64,000 bases of DNA, taken from NCBI GenBank assembly GCA_023416745.1, contig JAEZHF010000012.1, positions 1 through 64,000 on the forward strand, written 5' to 3'. Origin of the DNA: Bacillota bacterium. Lineage in GTDB: Bacteria; Bacillota; Clostridia; Christensenellales; SZUA-584. The notes under the pieces were generated by a model. It searched no databases, was not told the origin of the DNA, and saw only the letters and a program-made list of their open reading frames with translations. Both the position numbers and the translations under genes were made by a program. Positions 16,585-25,450 of this stretch are shown piece after piece; within the stretch, counting starts at the first letter, position 1, and each line of letters opens with the position of its first letter.

Positions 16585-18717
16585 TTAGCCTGATACCGCC
16601 GCCCCCGCAAACTGACTGTTGTACAGATCAGCGTAGAACCCGTTCTGCGCCATGAGCTGCGCATGGTTGCCCTGCTCGATGATGCGTCCCTCGTTCATCA
16701 CCAGTATCATGGACGCGCTGCGTATCGTGGACAGCCGGTGCGCGATCACAAAGTTGGTGCGCCCCTTCATCAGCGCGATCATCGCATTTTGGATATATGC
16801 CTCGGTGCGCGTGTCCACGCTGCTGGTGGCTTCATCGAGTATCAGCACGGACGGATCAGCCAGCAGCGCCCGCGCGATGGTTATCAGCTGCCGCTGCCCC
16901 TGCGATATGTTGGACGCCTCCTCGTTTAAGACCGTGCTGTATCCGTCCGGCAGCGTGCGGATGAAGTGGTCCGCGTGCGCCATTTTTGCCGCGCGGTAAA
17001 CCTCCTCGTCCGAAGCATTAGCCCTGCCGTATATGATATTGTCGTATATCGTGCCGCCGAACAGCCACGTGTCCTGCAACACCATGCCAAACTGTTTGCG
17101 CAGGTCCTCGCGCGGCAGTGTGCGAATGTCCACGCCGTCCACCGCTATGACACCCTCATCCACATCGTAGAAACGCATCAGCAGGTTCACCTGCGTCGTC
17201 TTGCCCGCGCCCGTCGGCCCCACGATAGCCACCACGTCACCCGGCTTTACATCAAGGTTCATATCCTTGATGATGGTCACGCCCGGGTTGTAACCAAACG
17301 ACACATGGTCGAACGTCACAGCGCCTCTGGGGAACTCGATCACGTTGTCGTGGCTGTCTGATGGCATCTCCTCCTCGTCCAGCACCTCGAACACGCGCTC
17401 CGCTGCGGCCACGGTGGACTGCAGCGTGCTAGCGATTTGCGCCACCTGCATCAGCGGCTGCGTGAACTGCCGGGAATACTGTATGAACGCCTGCACATCG
17501 CCAATGGATATCTGACCGTTTATCACCATGATGCCGCCGATCGCGCAAACGAACACGTACACCAGATTGCTCACAAAGTTCATCAGCGGCATCATGATGC
17601 CGGAGAGAAACTGCGCCTTCCAGCCCATCGTATACAGCCGCTCGTTGATCTCGTCAAATCTGGCGACGCTCTGTGCCTCCTTGCCGAAGGCCTTAACCAC
17701 GGTGTGCGCGCCGTACATCTCCTCCACGTGCCCGTTGACATGCCCGATCTCCTGCTGCTGCCCCTTGAAGAACTTCTGTGACCGCTTCACGATGATCTGT
17801 ATCAACACGAAGCTCATCGGCAACGCCACCAGCGCCACCAGCGTGATCACCCATGAAATGGTGAACATCATCACAAGTATGCCCACCAGCATCACCGCAG
17901 ACGAGATCACCTGCGTCAGCCCCTGCGCCAGCGTGGTTGATATCGTGTCGATGTCGTTGGTCACGCGGGAGAGTATCTCGCCGTGCGTATGGCTGTCAAA
18001 ATACTTGAGGGGCAGCCTGCTAAGCTTCTCGTCCACCTGCCGCCGCATGTCGTAAACCACCTGCTGCGACGTCTTGGCCATCACAAAGTTCATGATGAAG
18101 GTGAACAGGCCGCTCACCAGATACAGTCCGATCACCGTCAGCAGTATGACGCCGATCTTCGCGAAATCGATACCGCTTTTAAGTGCCTGCAGGTCCTTTT
18201 CTACATAATCAAATGCTTTAATATGTTCCGGATTATTTGGATCTGCATATTGCTTTACAGATTCCAATATCTCTTTCGATGCATTTTCATTCTCCTTTAA
18301 ATATTCTCTCAACTCAACTAGGGCGTCTTCGGGATTCATCTCTCCACTTTCAGTCAATCCGCTGCTAAACTGCAATTGCATTTGCGATATTGCTTCCTCG
18401 GGCATTATCTTTTTCATATCGGTGAATAAGTTTATGCCAGCATTCATCGGCGCAAACAGCTCCGTTGTCGCCTGCCCCAGTATTTTAGGCCCGAATATCG
18501 AGAACACCGCGCTGCCGATCGCCGTCACCGTCACCAGTATCAGCGCTGCCCTGTGCACCGTCAAATATTTCATCAGGCGCTTGAGCCCGCTCTTGAAATC
18601 TTTTGGCTTTTCCACCGGCATGCCATGGCCGTGCCCGCCCGGACCATCGGGTCCGCGTCCGCGCCCTCTGCCCTGCGGCATTCCTTTGCTGCCTGTATCC
18701 CTGTTCGTCTCACTCAT
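16585..18717 (-). CDS. ABC exporter half-transporter, catalytic subunit (BmrD/TM288-like)
   Basis: A 710-residue fused permease-ATPase. A Gly/Pro/Arg-rich N-terminus (residues 1-40) precedes six TM helices (about 55-400). The loop after TM1 is unusually long, about 95 residues, and mostly helical and charged. The nucleotide-binding domain has Walker A GPTGAGKTT, a changed signature NISQGQRQ instead of LSGGQ, and Walker B ILDEATSSVD with the catalytic glutamate intact. Partnered with the overlapping upstream gene (ATGA), it forms a heterodimeric exporter. The context with TetR suggests drug or toxic-lipid export. Confidence 0.93.
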   Translation of the reverse strand: MSETNRDTGSKGMPQGRGRGRGPDGPGGHGHGMPVEKPKDFKSGLKRLMKYLTVHRAALILVTVTAIGSAVFSIFGPKILGQATTELFAPMNAGINLFTDMKKIMPEEAISQMQLQFSSGLTESGEMNPEDALVELREYLKENENASKEILESVKQYADPNNPEHIKAFDYVEKDLQALKSGIDFAKIGVILLTVIGLYLVSGLFTFIMNFVMAKTSQQVVYDMRRQVDEKLSRLPLKYFDSHTHGEILSRVTNDIDTISTTLAQGLTQVISSAVMLVGILVMMFTISWVITLVALVALPMSFVLIQIIVKRSQKFFKGQQQEIGHVNGHVEEMYGAHTVVKAFGKEAQSVARFDEINERLYTMGWKAQFLSGIMMPLMNFVSNLVYVFVCAIGGIMVINGQISIGDVQAFIQYSRQFTQPLMQVAQIASTLQSTVAAAERVFEVLDEEEMPSDSHDNVIEFPRGAVTFDHVSFGYNPGVTIIKDMNLDVKPGDVVAIVGPTGAGKTTQVNLLMRFYDVDEGVIAVDGVDIRTLPREDLRKQFGMVLQDTWLFGGTIYDNIIYGRANASDEEVYRAAKMAHADHFIRTLPDGYSTVLNEEASNISQGQRQLITIARALLADPSVLILDEATSSVDTRTEAYIQNAMIALMKGRTNFVIAHRLSTIRSASMILVMNEGRIIEQGNHAQLMAQNGFYADLYNSQFAGAAVSG

Positions 18718-20441
18718 GCCAGTTCCTCCACACTCAACTGCGACGACACGATCTCCCGATATGTCTCGCAGCTGCCCATCAATTCCAGATGCTGGCCCTG
18801 CCCGGCCACCCTGCCTTCATCCAATACGATGATGTTGTCCGCGCTCATCACGGTGCTCACGCGCTGCGCGACGATGATAACCGTCGCGTCCGTGGTGTCG
18901 GCAGCCAGTGCCTGCCGTAGCTTTAAGTCCGTCTTAAAATCGAGCGCCGAAAAGCTGTCGTCGAAGATGTAAACCTCCGGTTTTCTGACGAGCGCCCGCG
19001 CAATGGACAGCCGCTGTTTCTGCCCGCCCGAGAAGTTAGTGCCATCCTGCGACACCGGTGCCTCAATGCCCTCCTCCAAACCGGATACGAATTCCTCCGC
19101 TTGTGCGGTGCGCAGCGCGGTCAAAATTTCCTCGTCCGTTGCGTCCTCTTTGCCGTAGCGGATGTTGCCAGCCACGGTACCGCTCACCAGACTCACCTTC
19201 TGCGGTACGAAACCGATGCGCTCACGCAGTATGTTCTGCGGATAGTCCTTCACGTCCACGCCGTCCAGCAGCACCCGTCCTTTTGTGGCGTCATAAAACC
19301 GGGGAATCAACTTCACCAGCGTCGATTTACCCGAGCCCGTGCTGCCGATGATGGCCGTCACCTCGCCCGGCTTAGCGGTAAACGATATGCCGGATATCGC
19401 CGGTTCCTGTGCGCCGTGGTAGCAAAAGCTCACGTCCTCAAACGCCACATGCCCTTTTATCTCAGTCTTGGGCGCCTGGTCCGTGCTGTCTGTCACGCTG
19501 GGCTGCAGCGCGAAAATCTCATTGATGCGCTCGGCGGACGCCTGCGCCCGGGGCAGCATCACAAACATCATCGTCGCCATGATCAGTGCAAACATCACCT
19601 GCATCACGTACTGCTGGAAAGCCATCAGGTCGCCCACCTGCGTCGCTCCCGTTTCAACCAGCTGCCCGCCAAACCACAGCACCGCCACCGTCGCTAGGTT
19701 CAGCACCACCATGATGGCCGGAAACATCAGGCTCATCCAGCGGTGCGCGGTGATGGATGTATTGGTCAGATCGGTGTTGGCCCCGTCAAACCGCTCCTGC
19801 TCATAGTCCGTCTTGTTAAAAGCCCGGATCACGCGGATGCCCGTCAGATTCTCACGCAGCACCAGGTTCACCCGATCGATTTTTTTCTGCAGCGACTTAA
19901 ACAGCGGTATCACCTTGAGCGCAATCGCCAATATCACCGCGGACATCAGCACGATGATGGCCACGATCAGCCATGAAAGTCCCGCGTCCTTCTGCAGCGC
20001 CATCACAATGCCGCCTGCCGCCGTGATGGGCGCGGCCAGCAGCATCGAGAGTATCATCATCATCACGTTCATGATCTGCGTTACATCGTTGGTGGACCGC
20101 GTGATCAGCGACGCTGTGCCGATTTTGTCAAACTCGTTCAGCGAGTAGCCTTCTACCGTCTTGAATATGTTCCGCCTTAAATCCCTCGCAAAACCGACTG
20201 CAGTCTGTGCCGAATACAGCCGCGCGATCACCGTGCAGACCGTAACAACCAGCGTAAAACCCAGCATTACAAGCCCGATCTGAATGATAAAGCTGATATC
20301 CTTGGCAACAACGCCTTTGTTGACGATGTCGGACATCAGATTGGGCAGGTAAAGTTGGGAGAGTGCCTGAACAGTGGTCATTAACACCACAACGACTGCC
20401 TGCCAGCTGTACGGTTTTAAAAATTTCAGCAGCTTGCCCAT
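18714..20441 (-). CDS. ABC exporter half-transporter, degenerate-site subunit (BmrC/TM287-like)
   Basis: A 575-residue fused permease-ATPase with six TM helices (about 15-310) and one NBD. Walker A is GSTGSGKST and the signature NFSGGQKQR is normal. Walker B reads IFDDSFSALD, with Asp where the catalytic Glu is expected. This is the sign of the degenerate ATP site in heterodimeric exporters such as TM287/288, BmrCD and LmrCD. It follows the TetR gene after 27 bases and its stop overlaps the start of the catalytic subunit by four bases, so equal production of the two halves is likely. Confidence 0.93.
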   Translation of the reverse strand: MGKLLKFLKPYSWQAVVVVLMTTVQALSQLYLPNLMSDIVNKGVVAKDISFIIQIGLVMLGFTLVVTVCTVIARLYSAQTAVGFARDLRRNIFKTVEGYSLNEFDKIGTASLITRSTNDVTQIMNVMMMILSMLLAAPITAAGGIVMALQKDAGLSWLIVAIIVLMSAVILAIALKVIPLFKSLQKKIDRVNLVLRENLTGIRVIRAFNKTDYEQERFDGANTDLTNTSITAHRWMSLMFPAIMVVLNLATVAVLWFGGQLVETGATQVGDLMAFQQYVMQVMFALIMATMMFVMLPRAQASAERINEIFALQPSVTDSTDQAPKTEIKGHVAFEDVSFCYHGAQEPAISGISFTAKPGEVTAIIGSTGSGKSTLVKLIPRFYDATKGRVLLDGVDVKDYPQNILRERIGFVPQKVSLVSGTVAGNIRYGKEDATDEEILTALRTAQAEEFVSGLEEGIEAPVSQDGTNFSGGQKQRLSIARALVRKPEVYIFDDSFSALDFKTDLKLRQALAADTTDATVIIVAQRVSTVMSADNIIVLDEGRVAGQGQHLELMGSCETYREIVSSQLSVEELA

Positions 20442-20468
20442 ATCGTTTCCTTCCTTACAATTTAAAAT

Positions 20469-21032
20469 TTATTTCTCCAGTATGCTGATGATGTTATCCA
20501 GCATCCAGTCAAAATACCTGTCGTCCTTTTCCTCCGGCTGATGCCCGAACATCCCTCTGAAAAAATGGCCGAAAATATTCGTGGTATACAGCTTCAGCGC
20601 CATTTCGGGTTCAGCGTTCAAATGCCCTGCTTCTTTCATCGCAGTAAAATATCTCAACAGGCTGTTGGTGGCATGCTGTTCGTTCTTTCGCGCATCCCGC
20701 TCCGGGCCGGATTCGCGAAATTTATCCCGCATAACCATCTTGATCAGCGAAGCGTTCATTTTGTACGTATTCAGAAAATCATAAGCAATATGCTTCAAAT
20801 CCATCCTCAAATCATACACCACGCCGTTTTTCAGATAATCGTCGATGGCATACGGATGGAAGCAGCTGTGCAGCGTTTCGTTGAACAGGCCGCGCTTGGA
20901 TTCGAAATGCCGAAACAGCGTCACTTCGGAAATACCCGCCCGCGCTGCAATCTCTCTTGTCGTCGCTGCCGCAAAACCCTTTTCCTCAAACAACTCGCGC
21001 GCTGCCGCCATTATCTTCTCTTTTGTGCCCAT
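20469..21032 (-). CDS. TetR family repressor of the ABC exporter
   Basis: A 187-residue regulator; the start at 21032 is favoured by GGAGGGGAA just ahead, although an in-frame ATG exists 11 codons earlier. The N-terminal helix-turn-helix (about residues 1-50) has ATTREIAARAGISEVTLFRHFESK, clearly TetR. The C-terminal helical ligand domain resembles those of regulators binding hydrophobic drugs; the ligand is unknown. It is the first gene of the operon with the heterodimeric exporter, and a perfect palindrome lies about 53 bases upstream, so autorepression lifted by exporter substrates is the likely scheme. Confidence 0.92.
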   Translation of the reverse strand: MGTKEKIMAAARELFEEKGFAAATTREIAARAGISEVTLFRHFESKRGLFNETLHSCFHPYAIDDYLKNGVVYDLRMDLKHIAYDFLNTYKMNASLIKMVMRDKFRESGPERDARKNEQHATNSLLRYFTAMKEAGHLNAEPEMALKLYTTNIFGHFFRGMFGHQPEEKDDRYFDWMLDNIISILEK

Positions 21033-21084
21033 TTCCCCTCCCCCAATCATTCCAACCGCCGGCATTTGCCGCAGAGGCTGATGT

Positions 21085-21102
21085 TAAGTAAGTGCTTACT
21101 TA
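21085..21102. promoter_or_regulatory. TetR-type palindromic operator
   Basis: TAAGTAAGTGCTTACTTA is a perfect 8-base inverted repeat around a TG centre, typical of TetR-family operators of the TAAGTnnGTnCTTA class. It is placed 53-70 bases before the TetR start. The remainder of the gap 21033-21335 shows no gene. The divergent NusG-II gene starts 234 bases away. Confidence 0.8.
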
Positions 21103-21335
21103 CATTACGCCAGTTTTTTTGATCGTCAACAGGTACGGGAAATGTTCACATTTTATTCAACAAATCTTCTCCTTTATTTCAGACCATCAACACTCATCGA
21201 TTATTGCACCAATTGCCGCCAGACTTTATAATAAAGCAGACAAATATTATGGCGTTGTGCCGGCGGCGTATTGACAGTTTTATTATTTGAGTCACCCATG
21301 CCACCAATGCCGGAGAGATGTTTTAAGCCAAACGA

Positions 21336-21704
21336 ATGAAAAGATTACTGACCAGAGCGGATATCATACTCTTTATACTGCTGATCACCATTGCGGTGGC
21401 AGGCATTTTTGCCATGTCGGGTGCCGGTGCGGCGGGCGATACCGCCGTGGTGCGCCTCAGCGGCAATGTCATGAGGCGCGTGGACCTTGGCGTTGATCAG
21501 TCTTTCTGGGTGGGTGACGTGCAGCTGCAGGTCAAAGACGGTGCCATTGCGTTCATCGAATCGGACTGCCCCGGCAAGGAGTGTATCCACGCCGGCTGGA
21601 TGAAGAGCCCCGGCTCCAGCGCGGCCTGCCTGCCCAACCAGGTGTCCGTCACCATAGAAGGGTCTGCTAACGCCCGGCAGGAGGTGGACACCGTTGCGGA
21701 ATAA
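21336..21704 (+). CDS. NusG domain II-containing protein
   Basis: A 122-residue membrane-anchored protein. One TM helix (about residues 9-30) leads to an extracytoplasmic domain related to the second domain of NusG, with the conserved cysteines of SDCPGKECIHAGW and AACLPNQV. Proteins of this family regularly precede the Gx transporter and appear near FMN-transferase/Rnf or prenyl-diphosphate genes. The function is unknown. The upstream ribosome binding site is poor. The gene overlaps the Gx transporter by 11 bases, so the two are co-translated. Confidence 0.87.
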   Translation: MKRLLTRADIILFILLITIAVAGIFAMSGAGAAGDTAVVRLSGNVMRRVDLGVDQSFWVGDVQLQVKDGAIAFIESDCPGKECIHAGWMKSPGSSAACLPNQVSVTIEGSANARQEVDTVAE

Positions 21705-22263
21705 CAGTATGCCCGCCCGCCGTATCGCCACCCTCTCCGCGCTGCTCGCCATATCGCTGGTTCTCGCCATTGTGGAAAACATGCTGGGCGCGTTGGTGCC
21801 GCTGCCCATCCCCGGCGTCAAGCTGGGCCTCGCCAATATCATTTCGATGTTTATACTGACGTACTTTTCGGTGCCTTCGGCGCTGGTCGTCGGGCTGCTG
21901 CGCACATTCCTCGCGGCGCTGTTCTCAGGCGGCCTTGGCATGTTCCTTTACTCCGCGCCCGGCGCGCTGCTCAGCATACTTGCGATGGCAGCGGCTTTGC
22001 GCGGAATCCGGGCGCTCAGCCTCATCGGCGTCTCGATGATGGGTGCCGTCATGCATAACCTGTCGCAGGTGTGTGTCGCTGTGCTGCTGACGGGCGAGGC
22101 CAACCTGTTCTACTACGCGTTCGTGCTGATCGCCGTGGGCGCGGTGTCCGGCACCATTACCGGCATCGTTGCGCGCACCACGTTTACCCGCGCGGCCGGG
22201 GCATTGAATATCAAAGAGCGCGTGTGGCATAAACTACAACCAAACCAGGGAGGTGCCGTATGA
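21694..22263 (+). CDS. Gx transporter family membrane protein
   Basis: A 189-residue protein with five or six TM helices, formerly annotated as heptaprenyl diphosphate synthase component I. The start is a TTG at 21694 after AGGAGGT; an ATG at 21709 is the alternative. Characteristic segments are IPGVKLGLANI, LLRTFLAALFSGGLGMFLYSAPGALLS and MGAVMHNLSQ. The S-component-like fold suggests small-molecule (perhaps isoprenoid, thiamine or flavin precursor) uptake, but this has not been shown. It sits between the NusG-II gene and the YugP peptidase, overlapping both. Confidence 0.88.
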   Translation: MRNNSMPARRIATLSALLAISLVLAIVENMLGALVPLPIPGVKLGLANIISMFILTYFSVPSALVVGLLRTFLAALFSGGLGMFLYSAPGALLSILAMAAALRGIRALSLIGVSMMGAVMHNLSQVCVAVLLTGEANLFYYAFVLIAVGAVSGTITGIVARTTFTRAAGALNIKERVWHKLQPNQGGAV

Positions 22264-22952
22264 TCTATCCGTATTTTTATTGGGACTGGACGATGCTGCT
22301 TTTGATTCCCGGTATCATTGTGGCCATCTGGGCGCAGTCAAAAGTGAACCGCGCTTATAATACCTATTCCAAAATGCCTGTGACGAGCGGCATCACCGGA
22401 CGAGAAATGGCGTCGCGCATACTGTACGCCAGCGGCCTGCAGCACGTGCAGATTAACGCGCAGCAGGGCATGCTGAGTGACAATTACAACCCGTTGAAGC
22501 GAACACTCAACCTGTCGCAGAACAACTACGCAGGCAGCTCGGTGGCTGCCGTGGCAATCGCCGCGCACGAATCCGGTCATGCCCTGCAGCATGGCTCAGG
22601 CTACTTTCCGCTGCGCATCCGCAGCCTGCTCGCGCCCGTCGTCAGCTTCGCATCCTATCTGCTGTGGCCGCTGCTAATATTCGGTTTACTTCTGGGTTAC
22701 TCGAACATCATCTTCATTGTGGTTTACATCTTCCTCGGTATATTCGTGTTCCAGGTGATCACGCTGCCGGTGGAATACAACGCGTCTCGCCGCGCATTGG
22801 CCGCGCTCTCAGCACAGAACCTGCTGACGGACGAAGAGCTTTTCGGCGCACGCAAAATGCTCAATGCCGCCGCGCTCACCTATGTGGCCGCTACGCTGGT
22901 CGCACTGCTCAACGTGCTGCGTTTCGCAATGCTGTCAAACCGTCGCCGGTAA
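22260..22952 (+). CDS. YugP-type zinc membrane metallopeptidase
   Basis: A 230-residue membrane protein with TM helices near both ends and a peptidase-like core. The zinc motif HESGHALQH (HExxH) is about residues 102-110, and the second half has the VEYNASRRAL stretch in which a Glu and Asn/Ser residues complete the site. The family (PF04298, B. subtilis YugP) is widespread in Bacillota, with no firm physiological substrate. Its ATG overlaps the Gx transporter stop (ATGA). It probably ends the three-gene operon NusG-II/Gx/YugP. Confidence 0.9.
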   Translation: MIYPYFYWDWTMLLLIPGIIVAIWAQSKVNRAYNTYSKMPVTSGITGREMASRILYASGLQHVQINAQQGMLSDNYNPLKRTLNLSQNNYAGSSVAAVAIAAHESGHALQHGSGYFPLRIRSLLAPVVSFASYLLWPLLIFGLLLGYSNIIFIVVYIFLGIFVFQVITLPVEYNASRRALAALSAQNLLTDEELFGARKMLNAAALTYVAATLVALLNVLRFAMLSNRRR

Positions 22953-23132
22953 TTCGCAAAAGGTGCCATACGCTGATTAGTACCCGTTGATTAGCCCAAA
23001 CGTAATGCGCATTTTCCGCACCACCAAAGCCTAAATTTATGTTACAGCTCTCTCCGTTCCGTTTTGTGTCTCATAATCTGTATCAATCTCTCCCATTTAC
23101 TCCGCACAAACTCTCAATTCCGACTTTTGCTA

Positions 23133-23161
23133 TTGTGCATCGCATTGCCATTTACTATAAT
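23133..23161 (+). promoter_or_regulatory. Promoter of the transketolase gene
   Basis: TTGTGC (23133-23138), 17 bases and TATAAT (23156-23161) resemble a sigma-A promoter, 92 bases before the start codon. The rest of the 300-base gap 22953-23252 is unremarkable. Confidence 0.55.
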
Positions 23162-23252
23162 AGTGCTGTTGGTGTTTTATCAACCCGATACAAAACTGTC
23201 GCGCCCGTCTTCTGACAGGGCGGCGGGCGGTTATAATATGAGGAGGAGTTTT

Positions 23253-25235
23253 ATGAACAATATCGACAGGCTGTCCATCAACACTGTACGCCTGCTTTCT
23301 GCGGAAGGTGTCCAGAAGGCCAACAGCGGTCATCCGGGCCTGCCGCTGGGCGCAGCGCCGATGGCATACACGCTCTGGGCGCGGCATCTGAAGCACAATC
23401 CCAAGAACCCCAAATGGCCGGACAGGGACCGCTTTGTGCTCTCAGCAGGCCACGGCTCCATGCTGCTGTATTCGCTGCTGCACGTGTTCGGTTACGGCGT
23501 CACCCTTGATGACCTGAAAAGTTTCCGTCAATATGGCTCCGGCGCGGCCGGCCATCCGGAATACGGCCACCTGCCTGGAATCGAAACCACCACCGGCCCC
23601 TTGGGTCAGGGCATCGCGAACGCCGTGGGCATGGCGATGGCCGAGGCGCATCTGGCCGCCATGTTCAACAAGGACGGTTATAATGTCGTTGATCATTACA
23701 CCTATACGCTGTCGGGAGACGGCTGCCTGATGGAGGGCGTCGCGTCCGAAGCCTGCTCGCTGGCCGGCACCCTGAAGCTGGGCAAGCTCATATTGCTGTA
23801 CGACCGCAACAAGATTACGATAGAGGGCGAAACGGACTTCGCGTTCGACGAAGACGTGGCCAAGCGCTTCGAAGCCTACGGCTGGCAGGTGCTGCACGTC
23901 GGCGACGGCAACGAAGATGTCGGCCAGATCAACAAGGCCATATCGATGGCCAAGGCTGAAAAAGAAAAGCCGTCCATCATCATCATCAAAACGGATATCG
24001 GCTACGGCTGCCCGCCGGTGCAGGGCAAGGCATCCTGCCACGGCTCCCCGCTGGGCGACGACAACATCACGCTGCTCAAGAAAACGCTCGGCTGGGAATT
24101 TGAAGGCAGCTTTTTCGTTCCGGATGAAGTAAAAGCGGCAGCAGCCGAGCGTCAGAAAGCCTACGACGCGGAGGAAGAAAAGTGGAACCAGCTGTTCGCG
24201 GCATACCGCAAGGCCTTCCCCGACATGGCGGCGCTGTGGGACAAGTGCTTCAACCCTGTGGACAGCAGCGTTCTGTCCGACCCGTCGCTATATGAGTTCG
24301 ACAAGCCGCTGGCCACGCGTCAGTCTTCCGGTATCGTACTGAACAAACTGGCAGATAAGCTGCCCGGCCTGTTCGGCGGCAGTGCGGACTTAGGTCCGTC
24401 CAACAACTCGGTTCTCAAGGGCAAGGCGTATTTCTCCGCCGAAACGCCCGAAGGCCCGAATATTCACTATGGCATCCGCGAGTTCGCGATGGCGGCCATC
24501 GCCAACGGTCAGGCGCTGCACGGCGGCATCATACCGTATGTGGCCACATTCTTCGTGTTCACGGACTACCTGAAAAATGCGGTCCGCATGTCCGCGCTGA
24601 TGGGTCTGCCGGTGATTTACGTGATGACACACGACTCCATTGGTGTCGGTGAAGACGGCCCCACCCACCAGCCCATCGAGCAGCTGGCCTGCATGCGCGC
24701 CACGCCAAACACTTACATGTGGCGTCCGGCGGACTCCAAAGAGACCGCTGCAGCCTATATATTCGCGCTCAGGGCCAAGGGCCCGTCCGTCATTGCGCTC
24801 ACCCGCCAGACGCTGCCACTGTACGGTGAAACGGGTGAAGCGGCTCTGAAGGGCGCTTACGTACTCAAGGACTTCGGCGCAGACCCCAAGGTCATCCTCA
24901 TCGGCACGGGCAGCGAAGTCGAGCAGTGCGTTGAGGCGGCGCAGAAGCTGTTTGAAGAAGGCATTTCTGCGCGCGTCGTTTCCATGCCGTGTATGGACCT
25001 GTTCGAAGAACAGGACGAGGCTTACAAGCAGAGCGTGCTGCCGGATTCCATCGACCGCCGCGTCGTTGTGGAAGCGGGCGCATCCTTTGGCTGGCACAAA
25101 TACGCCGGCCCCAAGGGCGAGATCATCGCGCTGGACCACTTCGGTGCTTCCGGCCCCGCCAGCAAGCTTTTCAAAGCGTTTGGTTTCACTGCGGACAACG
25201 TGGTCGCCCAAGTCAAAGCGTCCCTTGCGAAATAG
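23253..25235 (+). CDS. tkt: Transketolase
   Basis: A 660-residue thiamine-diphosphate enzyme of the non-oxidative pentose phosphate pathway that transfers two-carbon units between sugar phosphates. The start at 23253 follows AGGAGGAG and gives the expected N-terminus NNIDRLSINTVRLLSAEGVQKAN with the conserved GHPGLPLG. The TPP-binding part includes GDGCLMEGVASEA and the downstream Asn of LYDRNKITIEG; the C-terminal half carries FGGSADLGPSN, EFAMAAI and THDSIGVGEDGPTHQP. Full-length and intact, one gene with its own promoter and terminator. Pentoses from arabinose released by the loci downstream would feed into it. Confidence 0.97.
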   Translation: MNNIDRLSINTVRLLSAEGVQKANSGHPGLPLGAAPMAYTLWARHLKHNPKNPKWPDRDRFVLSAGHGSMLLYSLLHVFGYGVTLDDLKSFRQYGSGAAGHPEYGHLPGIETTTGPLGQGIANAVGMAMAEAHLAAMFNKDGYNVVDHYTYTLSGDGCLMEGVASEACSLAGTLKLGKLILLYDRNKITIEGETDFAFDEDVAKRFEAYGWQVLHVGDGNEDVGQINKAISMAKAEKEKPSIIIIKTDIGYGCPPVQGKASCHGSPLGDDNITLLKKTLGWEFEGSFFVPDEVKAAAAERQKAYDAEEEKWNQLFAAYRKAFPDMAALWDKCFNPVDSSVLSDPSLYEFDKPLATRQSSGIVLNKLADKLPGLFGGSADLGPSNNSVLKGKAYFSAETPEGPNIHYGIREFAMAAIANGQALHGGIIPYVATFFVFTDYLKNAVRMSALMGLPVIYVMTHDSIGVGEDGPTHQPIEQLACMRATPNTYMWRPADSKETAAAYIFALRAKGPSVIALTRQTLPLYGETGEAALKGAYVLKDFGADPKVILIGTGSEVEQCVEAAQKLFEEGISARVVSMPCMDLFEEQDEAYKQSVLPDSIDRRVVVEAGASFGWHKYAGPKGEIIALDHFGASGPASKLFKAFGFTADNVVAQVKASLAK

Positions 25236-25251
25236 ACCCAACTGACACGTC

Positions 25252-25287
25252 AAAGGCCGGATCAGACAAGCCGATCCGGCCTTTTTT
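25252..25287 (+). terminator. Intrinsic terminator of tkt
   Basis: AAAGGCCGGATC (25252-25263) pairs with GATCCGGCCTTT (25273-25284), then more T. It begins 17 bases past the tkt stop. A closely similar hairpin (25384-25411) serves the opposite gene. Confidence 0.92.
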
Positions 25288-25379
25288 GTTCTCAAAAATA
25301 CCGACCCCTCAAGGGAAAGGTGCTCCGGAGGAGCGGATAGAGCGGGGCGTATGTCGCAGTCTCCCGAACAGCAATGACA

Positions 25380-25411
25380 TAAAAAGCCGGATCAGAATCC
25401 CGATCCGGCTT
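25380..25411 (-). terminator. Intrinsic terminator of the sodium:solute symporter gene
   Basis: On the minus strand AAGCCGGATC (25411-25402) pairs with GATCCGGCTT (25393-25384), followed by TTT. The stem shares GCCGGATC with the tkt terminator, only about 120 bases away and in the opposite sense. Confidence 0.85.
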
Positions 25412-25450
25412 GCACTAATCATTATAAATTACCGTTAGCCCGCTGGCCGC

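Noticed and set aside
23064..23252. N-terminal extension of transketolase
   Set aside because: The AGGAGGAG site at 23241 and family alignment place the start at 23253.
24390..25295. 301-codon minus-strand frame in tkt
   Set aside because: Transketolase is full length on the other strand.
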